DNA of 39,543 bases from Acidimicrobiia bacterium (GCA_029862065.1 JAOTYB010000004.1:1-39543); one strand, 5' to 3'; positions 16,440 through 25,025 are shown, counted from the first letter of the stretch. Numbers and translations are program-made. The notes: generated by a model from the sequence alone, not told the origin.

Positions 16440-17608
16440 GGCTTGACCGGACGGTGGCCGACCGCCCTGGCCGGCTCCTTCTTGACCGCGGCGGCCGTCC
16501 TCCACCCGAACCGCTTGTAGCGTGGACCGTGTTCGATGGTGTCGGTGACGAGCTCACCGATGACGGGGGCGAACTTGAAGCCGTGGCCACTTCCACCGGT
16601 GGCGACCACCAGGCTTTTGAGCCGGGGATGGCGGTCGATGAGGAAGTCGCCATCGGTGGTATCGGTATACAGGCACAGCCGGGTGTCGACGATCGGCGCC
16701 TCCGCCACCGCCGGAAGCCACTCGGTGAGGAACCCCCGGAAGTGGGCTTCCCAATCTTCGGCGATCTGACGGTCCTCGTCGGGCCCGATGATCCTCCCGG
16801 CCCCGTGGTTGGCGACCTTGAGGACGCCGGTCGCACTGCTCGGAAAGCCGTACCAGCCGGTGTTGGCAATATCGGCCGCCCACGGCAGGAAGTGGGGCGG
16901 GCGGAATCGCTCGGGCTCCCCGGGCAGGAAGTGGACGATCGGATGGCCGGTGGTAACGATCAGCTCGTCGAGATCGGGTACCAGGCCGGCGGTCCAGGCC
17001 CCGGCGGCCACCACCGTTAGGTCTGACAGGAGCCGTTGGCCGTCCTCGGTGACCACCCCTTCCACTCGGGACCGGCGGGTCATCAAGTCGGTGACCTTCG
17101 TTTCGACCAGCCGCACCCCCACCCCGGCCGCATCGGCAAGCAGGCGCGCCACCACCGCCCCGCTCTCGGCCCAGCCGGCCCGGCCGTTTACGTAGCCCTC
17201 GACTCCGGCCGGCAGGGACCACTGCGGATAGCGCTCGCCGACGGTTGAGGCCATTACCTGCTCCACCGGGAATCCCCGGCTTTCCAGAGCGGTGAAGCTG
17301 GCATGTTCGTAGCTGCCGGGGCTCATGGCGGCTCCCGAGAGGATGAGAAAGCCGGTCTGGTGATACAGGTCGCTGCCCCAGGCTTCGTTCCACGCCTGCC
17401 AGTGAGGGAAAGCCTCCTCCATGAGATCGATGTAGAGGGAGTCGGTGCCGTAGTCGGCCCGGATGATCTTGCTGATGTCGGTGGAGGCGGCCAACGGATG
17501 GGGGAGCGGGCCGGGGTCGACGAGGGTGACCTCCCATCCCTGATCGACCAGGGCAATCGCCGAGGCAACTCCGAAGACTCCCGCTCCCACGACGGTGGCT
17601 GACTTCAT
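16436..17608 (-). CDS. Monomeric sarcosine oxidase-like FAD oxidoreductase
   Basis: A 390-residue flavoenzyme of the DAO/GlpO superfamily, most like monomeric sarcosine oxidase and N-methyltryptophan oxidase, which oxidise N-methylated amino acids to release formaldehyde and hydrogen peroxide. The dinucleotide-binding motif VGAGVFGVAS is at 7-16. Cys312 in LCLYTDTTDGDF aligns with the cysteine that covalently holds FAD in monomeric sarcosine oxidase, and SGHGFKFAPVIGEL (340-353) is typical of the FAD-binding C-terminus. The ATG start lies 6 nt after a -10 TAGGCT. The substrate is not certain; related members act on other amines. Divergent from the alcohol dehydrogenase over 36 bp. Confidence 0.88.
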   Translation of the reverse strand: MKSATVVGAGVFGVASAIALVDQGWEVTLVDPGPLPHPLAASTDISKIIRADYGTDSLYIDLMEEAFPHWQAWNEAWGSDLYHQTGFLILSGAAMSPGSYEHASFTALESRGFPVEQVMASTVGERYPQWSLPAGVEGYVNGRAGWAESGAVVARLLADAAGVGVRLVETKVTDLMTRRSRVEGVVTEDGQRLLSDLTVVAAGAWTAGLVPDLDELIVTTGHPIVHFLPGEPERFRPPHFLPWAADIANTGWYGFPSSATGVLKVANHGAGRIIGPDEDRQIAEDWEAHFRGFLTEWLPAVAEAPIVDTRLCLYTDTTDGDFLIDRHPRLKSLVVATGGSGHGFKFAPVIGELVTDTIEHGPRYKRFGWRTAAAVKKEPARAVGHRPVKP

Positions 17609-17644
17609 GTTCGGAGCCTACGCAGGAACGGGTAGCGTCAACTC
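17609..17644. promoter_or_regulatory. Divergent leaderless promoters, 36-bp gap
   Basis: TAGGCT on the minus strand (17615-17620) is 6 nt before ATG17608, and TAGCGT on the plus strand (17633-17638) is 6 nt before GTG17645. A 17-bp spacer puts the plus -35 on top of the minus -10, so both promoters cannot be occupied together. Confidence 0.6.
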
Positions 17645-18685
17645 GTGCCGACCTATCGTGCTCTCCAGCTTGTTGAACAGAACGCCCCGCTGGTCGAGGT
17701 CGACCTGCCGGTGCCCGATTTGGGTGCCGGAGAGGCCCTGGTGCGGGTGCAAGCCGCCGGCATCTGTCGCTCGGACGTGCACTACCTGCAAGGGAGCCCC
17801 AAATTGCCGCCGCTTCCGAGGACACTCGGCCATGAGGTGGCTGGGGTGATCGAGGCACTCGGGCCGACCGCTCCGGCCGGGCTGGTCGAGGGTCTGCGAG
17901 TGGGCGTTCACTATCAAACCAGCTGCGGAACCTGCCGTTTCTGCCTGGCCGGCCACGATCAGTTCTGTGTGTCGGGCCTGATGATCGGCAATTCGCGTGA
18001 AGGCGGATACGCCGAACAGATGGTGGTTCCCGCTCGCAATCTGGTGGCCGTCCCCGACTCCGTCCCCATCGAACATGCGGCCGTCATGATGTGCTCGTCG
18101 GCCACTTCGCTGCACGCCCTCAACAAAGGGCGGCTGGTAGCCGGCGAGCGAGTGGCCGTATTTGGTTTGGGGGGCCTCGGTCAGTCGGCCGTCCAATTGG
18201 CCCTCGCCCTTGGGGCCGACCAGGTCTACGCGGTCGACCTCAACCCGGCCAAGGTGCAACTGGCCGCCGATTACGGGGCCATTCCCGTCGCCGGAGGGCC
18301 GGAGGCGGTCGAGGCGATCCGGGCGGACGGGGGCGTCGATGTGGCGCTCGAACTGGTCGGCCTGGCCGCCACCATGCGCCAAGCCATCGATGTGCTGAGG
18401 CCGCACGGCCGGGCGGTGGCGGTCGGTCTGGCCGAAGAGCCGATCTCGATTGACGCCTACGAGGACCTGGTGCTGCGCGAGGCCGAGATCGTCGGAGTGT
18501 CCGACCACCTCGCCACCGAGCTGCGCCCGCTCCTCGACCTGGCCGCCACGGGCCGGCTCGACCTGTCGCGGATTGTCACCAATCAGGTCCCCCTCGAAGC
18601 GGGCCCGGTCAACCAGGCGCTCGACGACCTGGCCGCCTTCGGCGACCAGGTCCGTACCGTGATCGTTCCGTTCGCCCCCGAATAG
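17645..18685 (+). CDS. Zinc-dependent alcohol dehydrogenase (MDR family)
   Basis: A 346-residue medium-chain dehydrogenase. Catalytic zinc ligands are seen in GICRSDVH (about 39-46) and GHEVAG (about 62-67). Four cysteines in CGTCRFCLAGHDQFC (about 95-109) form the structural zinc site. The NAD-binding motif is VFGLGGLGQSAVQLA (about 172-186), with Asp in YAVDLNPAK suggesting NAD preference. The GTG start lies 6 nt after a -10 TAGCGT. Substrate is unknown; the sequence fits general alcohol or polyol dehydrogenases. Its own stop codon supplies the TAG of a -10-like hexamer for the next gene. Confidence 0.93.
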   Translation: MPTYRALQLVEQNAPLVEVDLPVPDLGAGEALVRVQAAGICRSDVHYLQGSPKLPPLPRTLGHEVAGVIEALGPTAPAGLVEGLRVGVHYQTSCGTCRFCLAGHDQFCVSGLMIGNSREGGYAEQMVVPARNLVAVPDSVPIEHAAVMMCSSATSLHALNKGRLVAGERVAVFGLGGLGQSAVQLALALGADQVYAVDLNPAKVQLAADYGAIPVAGGPEAVEAIRADGGVDVALELVGLAATMRQAIDVLRPHGRAVAVGLAEEPISIDAYEDLVLREAEIVGVSDHLATELRPLLDLAATGRLDLSRIVTNQVPLEAGPVNQALDDLAAFGDQVRTVIVPFAPE

Positions 18686-18729
18686 CGTCCGGGTTGATCC
18701 TCACCGTGCAGTGGCCGATGGATTCCCCT

Positions 18730-19056
18730 ATGACCGACTCGATACCGGAGCGTCACCGCTATCCCCGATTGCGGCTCTTCCTTGGAATGAGCGCCGTCAT
18801 CTTCGGCCTCGGGCTGGTGGTGTTGGTGAGTGCCGTCGGCCACTGCTCGGCGTTTGGTGGGGCGTGTCCGTCGGACCCCCCAGCCTTGTGGGACGACGAT
18901 GTGTTCGGCTCCGCGGCTGCCGGGGGATTCATCGCCGTGGCGATACCGATGTGGCTGCGAGAACCCACGTGGTTAAGGCTGCGGACTGCAATGCCGGTCG
19001 GGCTGGCCGTCGCCGTGGTGGTTGGATTGATTGCCCGGAGCGCGGCGGCTGGCTGA
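18730..19056 (+). CDS. Small membrane protein, function unknown
   Basis: A 108-residue protein with a basic N-terminus (HRYPRLRLF), a helix at about 17-38, a second at about 60-74, and a third at about 83-103. A Cys-rich loop (HCSAFGGACPSD) follows the first helix. The start is uncertain: ATG18730 is chosen; ATG18718 or TTG18694 are in frame, and TTG18694 lies 5 nt after a TAGCGT hexamer (18683-18688). I see no family match. PolX starts 29 nt downstream from its own promoter. Confidence 0.6.
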   Translation: MTDSIPERHRYPRLRLFLGMSAVIFGLGLVVLVSAVGHCSAFGGACPSDPPALWDDDVFGSAAAGGFIAVAIPMWLREPTWLRLRTAMPVGLAVAVVVGLIARSAAAG

Positions 19057-19073
19057 TTGCACCTCGGGCGGGT

Positions 19074-19079
19074 CATAAT
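19074..19079 (+). promoter_or_regulatory. Leaderless -10 (CATAAT) for polX
   Basis: CATAAT, close to the TATAAT consensus, lies 6 nt before GTG19086. This fixes the polX start and rules out longer readings of the frame that overlap the upstream gene. Confidence 0.55.
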
Positions 19080-19085
19080 CCGGGT

Positions 19086-20822
19086 GTGACCACCAAAGCT
19101 CAAATCATCGACGCCCTCAACGAGCTTCGCCTGCTCATGACCCTGGAGGAGGGGAGCCCTCAGGCCTTCCGGGTGCGGGCCTATGACAACGCCATCCAGG
19201 GATTGGAGTCGACCACCGCCGACGTAAGTGCGATGACCGACACTGAGCTGGTGGCCCTCAAAGGGGTTGGCAAGAGCACGGCGGCCAAGATCCGCGAGCT
19301 CATCGACACCGGCTCCATCAAGAAACTCGACGGGCTGCGCGAGAAGTATCCGCCCGAGTTCGTCAACCTCACCCGCATCCCCGGCTTGGGGCCCAAAACG
19401 CTGCTGATGCTGCGTGATGCGCTGTCGATCAACAACCTCGACGACCTTAAGGAAGCGCTGGCCGCCGAGAAGCTCCGTGACCTGCCCGGTCTCGGTCAGA
19501 AAAGCGAGGAGAAGATCGCCACCGCCATCGAGCGACTGGGTTTGCACGGCAAGGACACCCGCACTCCGATCGTCGATGCCCTGCCGCTGGCCCGGGCGAT
19601 CGTGACCGAGCTGCTGGAGCTGCCCGAAGTCGGGAAGGTCGACTACTGCGGAAGCCTGCGGCGATTCCGCGAGGACATCGGTGACATCGACATCCTCGTC
19701 TCCTCCACCAAGCCGGCCCCGGTGATGGATTACTTCGTGGCCATGGCGCAGGTGGCCGAGGTGATCGGTCACGGCGACACCAAGAGCTCGGTCGTCACCC
19801 AGCGGGGGATCCAGGTCGACCTGCGGGTGGTCAAGCCCGGTGAATATGGGGCCGCTCTTCTCTACTTCACCGGCTCCAAGACTCACAACATCCATCTCCG
19901 CCAACTGGCCCTCGACCGGGAGTGGACCCTCAACGAGTACGCCCTGGCCGAGGCCGAGACCGACGAAGTGGTGGCGGCCAAGACTGAGAAGGACATCTAT
20001 GCCGCCCTCGGCCTGCCCTTCATTCCGCCAACGATGCGGGAGGACACCGGCGAGGTGGAGCGGGCGGGCGGCGACGGTCTCCCCAAACTGGTGGAGCTAA
20101 AGGACATCAAGGGCGACCTGCACTATCACACCGACTTGTCGGGGGACGGGCGGGCTCCTCTGGAAGCGATGGTCGAGGCAGCCTCCGCCCGCGGCTACAG
20201 CTATCTGGCCATCACCGACCACGGCGAGGACCTCACCATCAACGGGGCCACCCGCCGCCAAATGCTGGCCCAGCGCAAGAAGATCGCCAAGCTCCAGGAG
20301 TCCTACCCCAAGATGCTTCTCCTGCATGGTTGTGAGCTCAACATCGGTCGGGATGGATCGGTCGACTACGACCTCGAATTCCAGCTCGGCTTTGATTACA
20401 CAGTGGCCAGCGTTCACTCATTGTTTGACCTGGATCAAAACGTCCAGACCGAGCGGGTCATCCAGGCCATGGCCAACCCGGCGGTGAGCGCCATCGGCCA
20501 CTTGTCCGGCCGCTACATCGGGCGCCGTCCCGGCATCCAGCTCGACCTCAACGCCGTGATGGAAGCGGCCGCCGCCACCGGAACCCTGATCGAGATCAAC
20601 GGTGCGTTGCAGCGCCTAGACGCCACTCCCGAGGCCATCCGGATCGGGATCGAACACGGCGTGACCTTCGTCATCGACACCGACTCCCATCACACCAATG
20701 AGCTGGGGAGGATGGAGTACGGAGTGCTCAACGCTCAGCGGGGGTGGGTGGAGCGCTCGATGGTGGCCAACACCTGGCCGACCGCCAGGTTCCTCAAGTT
20801 TGTGGCCAAGAAGCGGAGTTGA
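19086..20822 (+). CDS. polX: DNA polymerase/3'-5' exonuclease PolX
   Basis: A 578-residue family X DNA polymerase fused to a PHP phosphoesterase domain, used in short-gap filling during base-excision repair. The N-terminal 8-kDa-like and helix-hairpin-helix regions show LKGVGKSTAAKI (58-69), RIPGLGPKT and DLPGLGQKS. The polymerase catalytic carboxylates are Asp200 and Asp202 (GDIDILV) and Asp245 (QVDLRVV). The PHP domain begins KGDLHYHTDLSGDG at about 341 and retains its His/Asp metal ligands, including ITDHGED and DTDSHH. The GTG start is set by the leaderless promoter. Length and domain order are normal for bacterial PolX. Confidence 0.96.
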   Translation: MTTKAQIIDALNELRLLMTLEEGSPQAFRVRAYDNAIQGLESTTADVSAMTDTELVALKGVGKSTAAKIRELIDTGSIKKLDGLREKYPPEFVNLTRIPGLGPKTLLMLRDALSINNLDDLKEALAAEKLRDLPGLGQKSEEKIATAIERLGLHGKDTRTPIVDALPLARAIVTELLELPEVGKVDYCGSLRRFREDIGDIDILVSSTKPAPVMDYFVAMAQVAEVIGHGDTKSSVVTQRGIQVDLRVVKPGEYGAALLYFTGSKTHNIHLRQLALDREWTLNEYALAEAETDEVVAAKTEKDIYAALGLPFIPPTMREDTGEVERAGGDGLPKLVELKDIKGDLHYHTDLSGDGRAPLEAMVEAASARGYSYLAITDHGEDLTINGATRRQMLAQRKKIAKLQESYPKMLLLHGCELNIGRDGSVDYDLEFQLGFDYTVASVHSLFDLDQNVQTERVIQAMANPAVSAIGHLSGRYIGRRPGIQLDLNAVMEAAAATGTLIEINGALQRLDATPEAIRIGIEHGVTFVIDTDSHHTNELGRMEYGVLNAQRGWVERSMVANTWPTARFLKFVAKKRS

Positions 20823-21255
20823 GCGCCGTTTCGCCCGCTCAATATGTGCCGATCCAGAGCAGTGTTGGATCGGATCGTTATCGCTCATATTTGGTGTTCT
20901 GTGCCTCGATGTGGCTTCAAGGCAGGATTGCGAAGCTGGCATCGTGGGCGCAGCGCATGATCGAGAAATGTATCCGATCGAGAGTCGCGATCTTGGTGAT
21001 GGCGAGACGCTCGGCGGACGTAGCGCCTCTCGGGAGTCGTGACTTCGCTCGCTGCTCCGGCGACTTGATGGACGCCTGAGGTCGTTGCCCCAAGATGGAG
21101 AAGCCGCAGAATGCGACCACTCCGTGCATCCGCTCGACGTCGGCGAGTCCCATACGCCCGGGCATCCGACAACAAACCGACATGCCGCACTGCGCTCTTC
21201 GTTTGGACAGCGCTTCCGCGTTGAGGTTTTCCGTTGGACACGCGAGCATTGGTTC
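20823..21255. other. 433-bp gap without a convincing gene
   Basis: Apart from the hairpin at 20849-20873 I see no promoter, repeat or family-matching reading frame. A 110-codon frame on the minus strand (20917-21249, from an upstream ATG) and frames on the plus strand stay open, but their residue make-up (Arg/Ser/Cys-rich) looks like frame-shadow sequence. Codon texture here and in the following hydrolase differs a little from the surroundings. Confidence 0.5.
20849..20873 (+). terminator. Weak hairpin after polX
   Basis: CCGATCC (20849-20855) and GGATCGG (20867-20873) pair around an 11-nt loop, 26 nt after the polX stop. No T tract follows. Confidence 0.35.
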
Positions 21256-22104
21256 ATGTCCCTACCGACAGAGATCGCGGTTGTTGACGAGGGGCCGATC
21301 GAGTACCGACTCGAAGGCCAGGAGCAACGAACCGTTGTGTTCTTCCACGGCGGCCACATGCATGCGGGTGTCGCTCTAGGCGAGAAGCCGTTCTTGGATG
21401 GCGGATACTCGGTGTTGGTTCCGTCGCGTCCTGGCTATGGGCGGACGCCTCTCTCGACCCGAGCCGCCCCAGGAGCCTTCGCTGATTCGGTTATCGGTCT
21501 GGTTAGACACCTGGGGCTTGGCGAGTTGTCCGCGGTGGTCGGGATCTCCGCTGGAGGTCCGTACGCGGTTGCCATGGCCGCTCGACACGAGGGGATGGTT
21601 ATGCGGCTGATCCTGCAAAGCTCCGTTTCGTCGTTGTCCTGGCCCGACAAGAAGACCCGTGTCGCGGCCCGCGTTGCGTTCAACCCGATTACCGAAGGCA
21701 CAACGTGGGCCGCCACCCGCCTGCTACTGAAACTGGCACCTGATCGCGGGTTGTCCACCCTGCTCGGTAGCCTCTCGACGGAGTCCGGGCGGCGGGTTCT
21801 TGACCGCGTCAACGCCGAGGAGCGTGCCGAACTCGTTCAGCTCTTCATGTCAATGCGGTCAGGTCGAGGGTTCGTCAACGACCTCGCAACGACACTGGCC
21901 CCAGACGTTGCCCGCAGCGTGGCTCAGCCCACACTGGTGATGGCTTCCCGCTCCGACGGCTCTGTTCCGTTCGAACACTCGGAGCAACTAACCCGGCTCA
22001 TCCCCAACGCGGAGCTCTTCATCAGCGAGTCTCAAAGCCATCTCCTTTGGTTCGGCGGCTCCACCGAAGCGTTGAACGACGCCATCCACAGTTTCCTCCC
22101 CTGA
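21256..22104 (+). CDS. Alpha/beta-hydrolase fold protein
   Basis: A 282-residue hydrolase. VVFFHGGHMH (about 27-36) forms the oxyanion region, GISAGG (about 97-102) carries the nucleophile Ser, Asp lies in ASRSDGSVPFEH, and the last triad member is His in SQSHLLWFGG near the C-terminus. The helical cap is between about 130 and 210. ATG21256 is chosen from the family's usual N-terminus; it has no clear ribosome-binding motif or TAnnnT -10, unlike most nearby genes, and the codon texture is slightly different, so acquisition by transfer is possible. Substrate is unknown: an esterase or lipase-like activity is the default. Confidence 0.85.
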   Translation: MSLPTEIAVVDEGPIEYRLEGQEQRTVVFFHGGHMHAGVALGEKPFLDGGYSVLVPSRPGYGRTPLSTRAAPGAFADSVIGLVRHLGLGELSAVVGISAGGPYAVAMAARHEGMVMRLILQSSVSSLSWPDKKTRVAARVAFNPITEGTTWAATRLLLKLAPDRGLSTLLGSLSTESGRRVLDRVNAEERAELVQLFMSMRSGRGFVNDLATTLAPDVARSVAQPTLVMASRSDGSVPFEHSEQLTRLIPNAELFISESQSHLLWFGGSTEALNDAIHSFLP

Positions 22105-22250
22105 CTCTTGGCGAGGACCAACGTGATCTGATCGAGGAGCAAAGCCGACATCCGACCGCACACAGCCCGCCTACCGCACAGATCACCCACCACTCGAGCG
22201 ATATGGCGCACCCACCGGCGTCCCCGAACCGGCATTATCGAGCGGTGCTC

Positions 22251-22928
22251 TTAACAGACCGTTCCCGGCTCGCAGAACAGGGTGTCGCCAGCCTCGGTGT
22301 ACTTGGTGAGCAGCCAATCGGAGAGGGTCGGTAGCAACCGGTCGGCCGACAGATAGCCGCGGGTGACGATTCCGTACTCCTCACCGTCCCGGACCACCAG
22401 GGTGGGGAATCCGGCGATACCCAGGGAACGGGCCTCGGAGAAGTCCTTCCAGGCCATCGCCGTCATCTCTTCGGAGCCGAGCAGCTCCATGAACTTGTCG
22501 GCGTCGATGTCGAAACCGTCGAGCAGAGCCGGATAGACGGTGGGGTCGGTGATGTCGATCCCTTCGGCATAGAAGGCGCGCTGGAGCCGGGAATGAAAAC
22601 GCAACGTGTCCTCGGACCGGAGCTCGCGCATGGCGACCACCGCGATGGCGGGAACCTCGGTGTCGTAGCGCCAGCCGTCCCGCCGATTCAGGAAGGCGTG
22701 ATCGAAGGGCTGGCCGGAGGCGTGGGCTACTTGCTCCCAGTGGTGGGCAAGGGTAAGAGCCATTTGATCATCGATCTCTTCGGACTCGGGACCGGGGCGA
22801 AGCCCACCCACGATCACCCGGATGGGGATCTCATAGACCTCGGCCATGCGGTCGAGGACGGGAGCGAAGCCCCAGCACCACGAGCACATCGGGTCGCCAA
22901 CGTAAATGAATTCGAGATCTTGCGCCAT
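22251..22928 (-). CDS. DsbA-family thioredoxin-fold protein (FrnE-like)
   Basis: A 225-residue thioredoxin-fold protein with a helical insertion, of the FrnE-like DsbA group. The redox motif CSWC is at 15-18 within DPMCSWCWGFAPVL, and the cis-Pro segment is IAGFPTLVV (about 175-183). The WCWGF sequence is typical of cytoplasmic FrnE-like proteins, not secreted DsbA; no signal peptide is present. Two more cysteines lie at the extreme C-terminus (FCEPGTVC), forming a possible second redox pair. ATG22928 is the only good start; the nearest TAnnnT hexamer is 10 nt upstream. The role in redox maintenance is inferred from the family. Confidence 0.88.
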   Translation of the reverse strand: MAQDLEFIYVGDPMCSWCWGFAPVLDRMAEVYEIPIRVIVGGLRPGPESEEIDDQMALTLAHHWEQVAHASGQPFDHAFLNRRDGWRYDTEVPAIAVVAMRELRSEDTLRFHSRLQRAFYAEGIDITDPTVYPALLDGFDIDADKFMELLGSEEMTAMAWKDFSEARSLGIAGFPTLVVRDGEEYGIVTRGYLSADRLLPTLSDWLLTKYTEAGDTLFCEPGTVC

Positions 22929-22970
22929 GACTGGCCCAACGGTACCCCTCTCGCTTGCTTGCGGGAGGGG

Positions 22971-22987
22971 GCAACCCTTCGGGTTGC
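22971..22987. terminator. Short strong hairpin upstream of dsbA-like gene
   Basis: GCAACCC / GGGTTGC pair around TTC and are followed by TTT on the plus strand. No plus-strand gene ends here, so it may be part of the palindrome cluster and not a true terminator. Confidence 0.35.
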
Positions 22988-22995
22988 TTTGGGGT

Positions 22996-23135
22996 GGGGT
23001 GAGAGCGCGTTCCTATGCTCTCGATCTAGCATTGTGCTCTGTTGGCGGTTCGGTAACCGACTCCGCCGGTGTCCCCTTGGTGGTACCCATTCGCATGCCG
23101 CTGGGTTCGACAACACGGGAACGCGCTCTCACCCC
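22996..23135. repeat. 18-bp perfect inverted repeat around 104 nt
   Basis: 22996-23013 and 23118-23135 are exact inverse complements. The 104-nt interior has smaller nested palindromes and no gene. The outline resembles a MITE or a folded intergenic element, but I see no target duplication. Confidence 0.55.
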
Positions 23136-23143
23136 CCTCCCAG

Positions 23144-23168
23144 CCTCCCCCGTCTTTGACGGGGGAGG
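23144..23168 (-). terminator. 11-bp GC-rich hairpin after ABC-2 operon
   Basis: CCTCCCCCGTC and GACGGGGGAGG pair perfectly around TTT, 10 nt beyond the permease stop on the minus strand. It probably ends the exporter mRNA, though there is no T tract. Confidence 0.55.
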
Positions 23169-23178
23169 GGCCAAAGCT

Positions 23179-24030
23179 CTAGCCCCTGCGGACGGACACT
23201 CGCTTGGGGGATCCCACGCCGATGCCCAGCAGGATCTCGCGACGGAGCGCACGGGCTCCCGTCGCCAGTCCGACGTAGGCGATGATCCAGGCCACCAGCC
23301 CGGTGATGAGGCCGGTCCTGGCCGGGTCATACACCAGTCCGGTAGACACCGTATACGCAATGACGATCACCGGCAGAGACACCAGTGAGGCAGCTTGATG
23401 GGCGGCGGCGGCGCTCTGGACCCGAGCCGAGATGCGCACAATGAGCGAAAGGGCAATGGCGATGGCCGGAGGCACCACCCACAGGATGAGGACCCACCAG
23501 CCACTGGTGGGGAAGAACCAGCCGCCGAGATCGGGGCCGACGATCAGGTTGACCAGCACCGAGTACACCCCGAACCCCAGGAGGGTGGCTCCGTAGCCCG
23601 GGATGAGGGCGGACAGGAGCTTGCCGACGTAGATCTCGCGTTCGGTGATGGGGGAGTGGGCGAGGAATTCGCCGGTGCCCCGCTCGCGCTCACCGACGAT
23701 GGTGTTTGAACCAACGGCGGCGGCGATCGTCAGCGGAACGACGACGGCAATGGGGGCCAGCAGGTATACGGCAATGGCGAACGCTGCCTGGGACTCGGGA
23801 GTGTCGCCCCGGATGTTCTCCTGGATGGTGAGGGGAAGGGTCTTGAGCACCGTCCCGATCTGGGTGACGACCTCGCTGTCCTGGGCGCCGGCTACGACAT
23901 TGAGGGCGACGATCGGCACGACGACGAAGAACAACGACGCCAGCAACCCCATGGGGATCCAGTAATCGCGGCTCTTGGCCAATTGCTGAAGGTCGGTGCG
24001 GGTAACCGCCCACACGCGGTGCCAGTTCAC
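23179..24030 (-). CDS. ABC-2 type exporter permease
   Basis: A 283-residue ABC-2 membrane subunit with six predicted helices: about 25-45, 87-110, 135-157, 172-195, 215-235 and 243-262. GERERGTGEFLAHSPITEREIYVGK (about 112-136; shown to residue 20 of that stretch) is the cytoplasmic coupling segment typical of Nod/Nos-type ABC-2 permeases. The start is GTG at 24030, overlapping the ATPase stop by 4 nt, so expression is coupled to the ATPase. The exported substrate is unknown. The C-terminus is basic. Confidence 0.88.
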   Translation of the reverse strand: MNWHRVWAVTRTDLQQLAKSRDYWIPMGLLASLFFVVVPIVALNVVAGAQDSEVVTQIGTVLKTLPLTIQENIRGDTPESQAAFAIAVYLLAPIAVVVPLTIAAAVGSNTIVGERERGTGEFLAHSPITEREIYVGKLLSALIPGYGATLLGFGVYSVLVNLIVGPDLGGWFFPTSGWWVLILWVVPPAIAIALSLIVRISARVQSAAAAHQAASLVSLPVIVIAYTVSTGLVYDPARTGLITGLVAWIIAYVGLATGARALRREILLGIGVGSPKRVSVRRG

Positions 24031-24971
24031 GGTTGCTCAACCTCCTGGCGCCGGTGGCGCTGCATCTCGAAGTACAGCTCTTCGAGTGTTGGTTGGATCG
24101 GCTCAACCCTGGTGAGCCGGGCGCCGCCTTCGACCAGGTGAGCGACGATATCGGGAAGCCGGTCGAGCTTGTCGAGTTCGACGGTTACGTGCCCGTTGAC
24201 GGTGTGGGCGACTACGCCCTCCATGTCCGCCAGGCTGGCCAGCGTTGAGCGATCCTCGGCGTCAAAGTGAACCCGGGTGTCACTCCAGTAGGTCTCGGCC
24301 AGATGGTCGGGCGGTCCGGCTACCCAGGCATGCCCCTCGTTCATGAGCACTACCTGGTCGGCGATGCCTTCGGCTTCATGCAGCAAGTGGGTGCACATGA
24401 CGATGGTCCGGCCCTGGCCGGCCATGTCTCGGATGAGATCGAGGACCGCCCGGGCCGACTCGGGGTCGAGGCCGGCGGTTGGCTCGTCGAGCAGCAACAC
24501 GGTGGGGTCGTGGAGGATGGCCCTGGCCAGAGCCAGCCGGGTGCGCATGCCGGTGGAGTAGCCGCCGACGTTTTGATCGAGGGCTTGGGAAATTCCGAAT
24601 CGCTCGGCCGCCTCAGCGATCGGAGCCGAGGCACCCAGCTCCCACATGTCGGCGGCAAATCGCAGGTTCTCCATGCCGGTGAGCCGGTCGTAGAAGGCAG
24701 CCTTGGGTGGGACCACGCCACTCACCCGGCGGATGGCAGTCCCGTCGACTCGCGGGTCCATGCCGAGGACCTGGATCCGGCCGTCGTCGGCCTGCAGGGC
24801 TCCGGTGGTCAGGCGAACCGTGGTGGTCTTCCCGGCCCCGTTTGGACCAAGCAAAACAGTGACCGAGCCGATCGCGATCTCAAGATCGAGGTCGCGGACG
24901 GCCTCGATGTCGCCGAAGCGTCGACCGACACGCGTAAAGGTGATTGCGGGATCTGGCATTCCGGTATCCAT
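24027..24971 (-). CDS. ABC exporter ATPase, DrrA/CcmA type
   Basis: A 314-residue ATPase for the ABC-2 permease. Walker A is GPNGAGKTTT, the signature is GYSTGMRTRLALARA, Walker B is TVLLLDEPTAGLD, and the H-loop is MCTHLLHEAE. A regulatory C-terminal region of about 85 residues follows, as in DrrA-type proteins. ATG24971 is chosen because a -10 TACCGT lies 8 nt upstream; ATG24959 is four codons downstream. Further upstream the frame is open on the minus strand only as shadow of the FetAB genes. The permease start overlaps its stop. Confidence 0.92.
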   Translation of the reverse strand: MDTGMPDPAITFTRVGRRFGDIEAVRDLDLEIAIGSVTVLLGPNGAGKTTTVRLTTGALQADDGRIQVLGMDPRVDGTAIRRVSGVVPPKAAFYDRLTGMENLRFAADMWELGASAPIAEAAERFGISQALDQNVGGYSTGMRTRLALARAILHDPTVLLLDEPTAGLDPESARAVLDLIRDMAGQGRTIVMCTHLLHEAEGIADQVVLMNEGHAWVAGPPDHLAETYWSDTRVHFDAEDRSTLASLADMEGVVAHTVNGHVTVELDKLDRLPDIVAHLVEGGARLTRVEPIQPTLEELYFEMQRHRRQEVEQP

Positions 24972-25025
24972 CGGCACGGACGGTACTTGTGTTGAGCCAC
25001 TACCGCCGGGCGTACCCTGGTCGCC
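24972..25025. promoter_or_regulatory. Divergent leaderless promoters: ABC ATPase / fetA
   Basis: TACCGT on the minus strand (24980-24985) is 8 nt before ATG24971, and TACCCT on the plus strand (25013-25018) is 7 nt before ATG25026. No ribosome-binding motif is seen on either side. Confidence 0.5.

Noticed and set aside
18711-19085. N-terminal extension of PolX
   Set aside because: It overlaps a membrane-protein gene in another frame and is Arg/Gly-rich; GTG19086 follows a near-consensus -10 and fits the family's N-terminus.
20917-21249. A 110-aa minus-strand gene upstream of the hydrolase
   Set aside because: No recognisable family, no ribosome-binding motif or -10 at the expected place, and shadow-like composition. 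Kept as an open question in the gap entry.
20823-21255. Integron cassette with attC site before the hydrolase
   Set aside because: No paired GTTRRRY / RYYYAAC core sites around the gene could be found.
22971-22987. Intrinsic terminator of a plus-strand transcript
   Set aside because: It has a short T run after the stem, but no plus-strand gene ends upstream; the nearest genes on both sides are on the minus strand.
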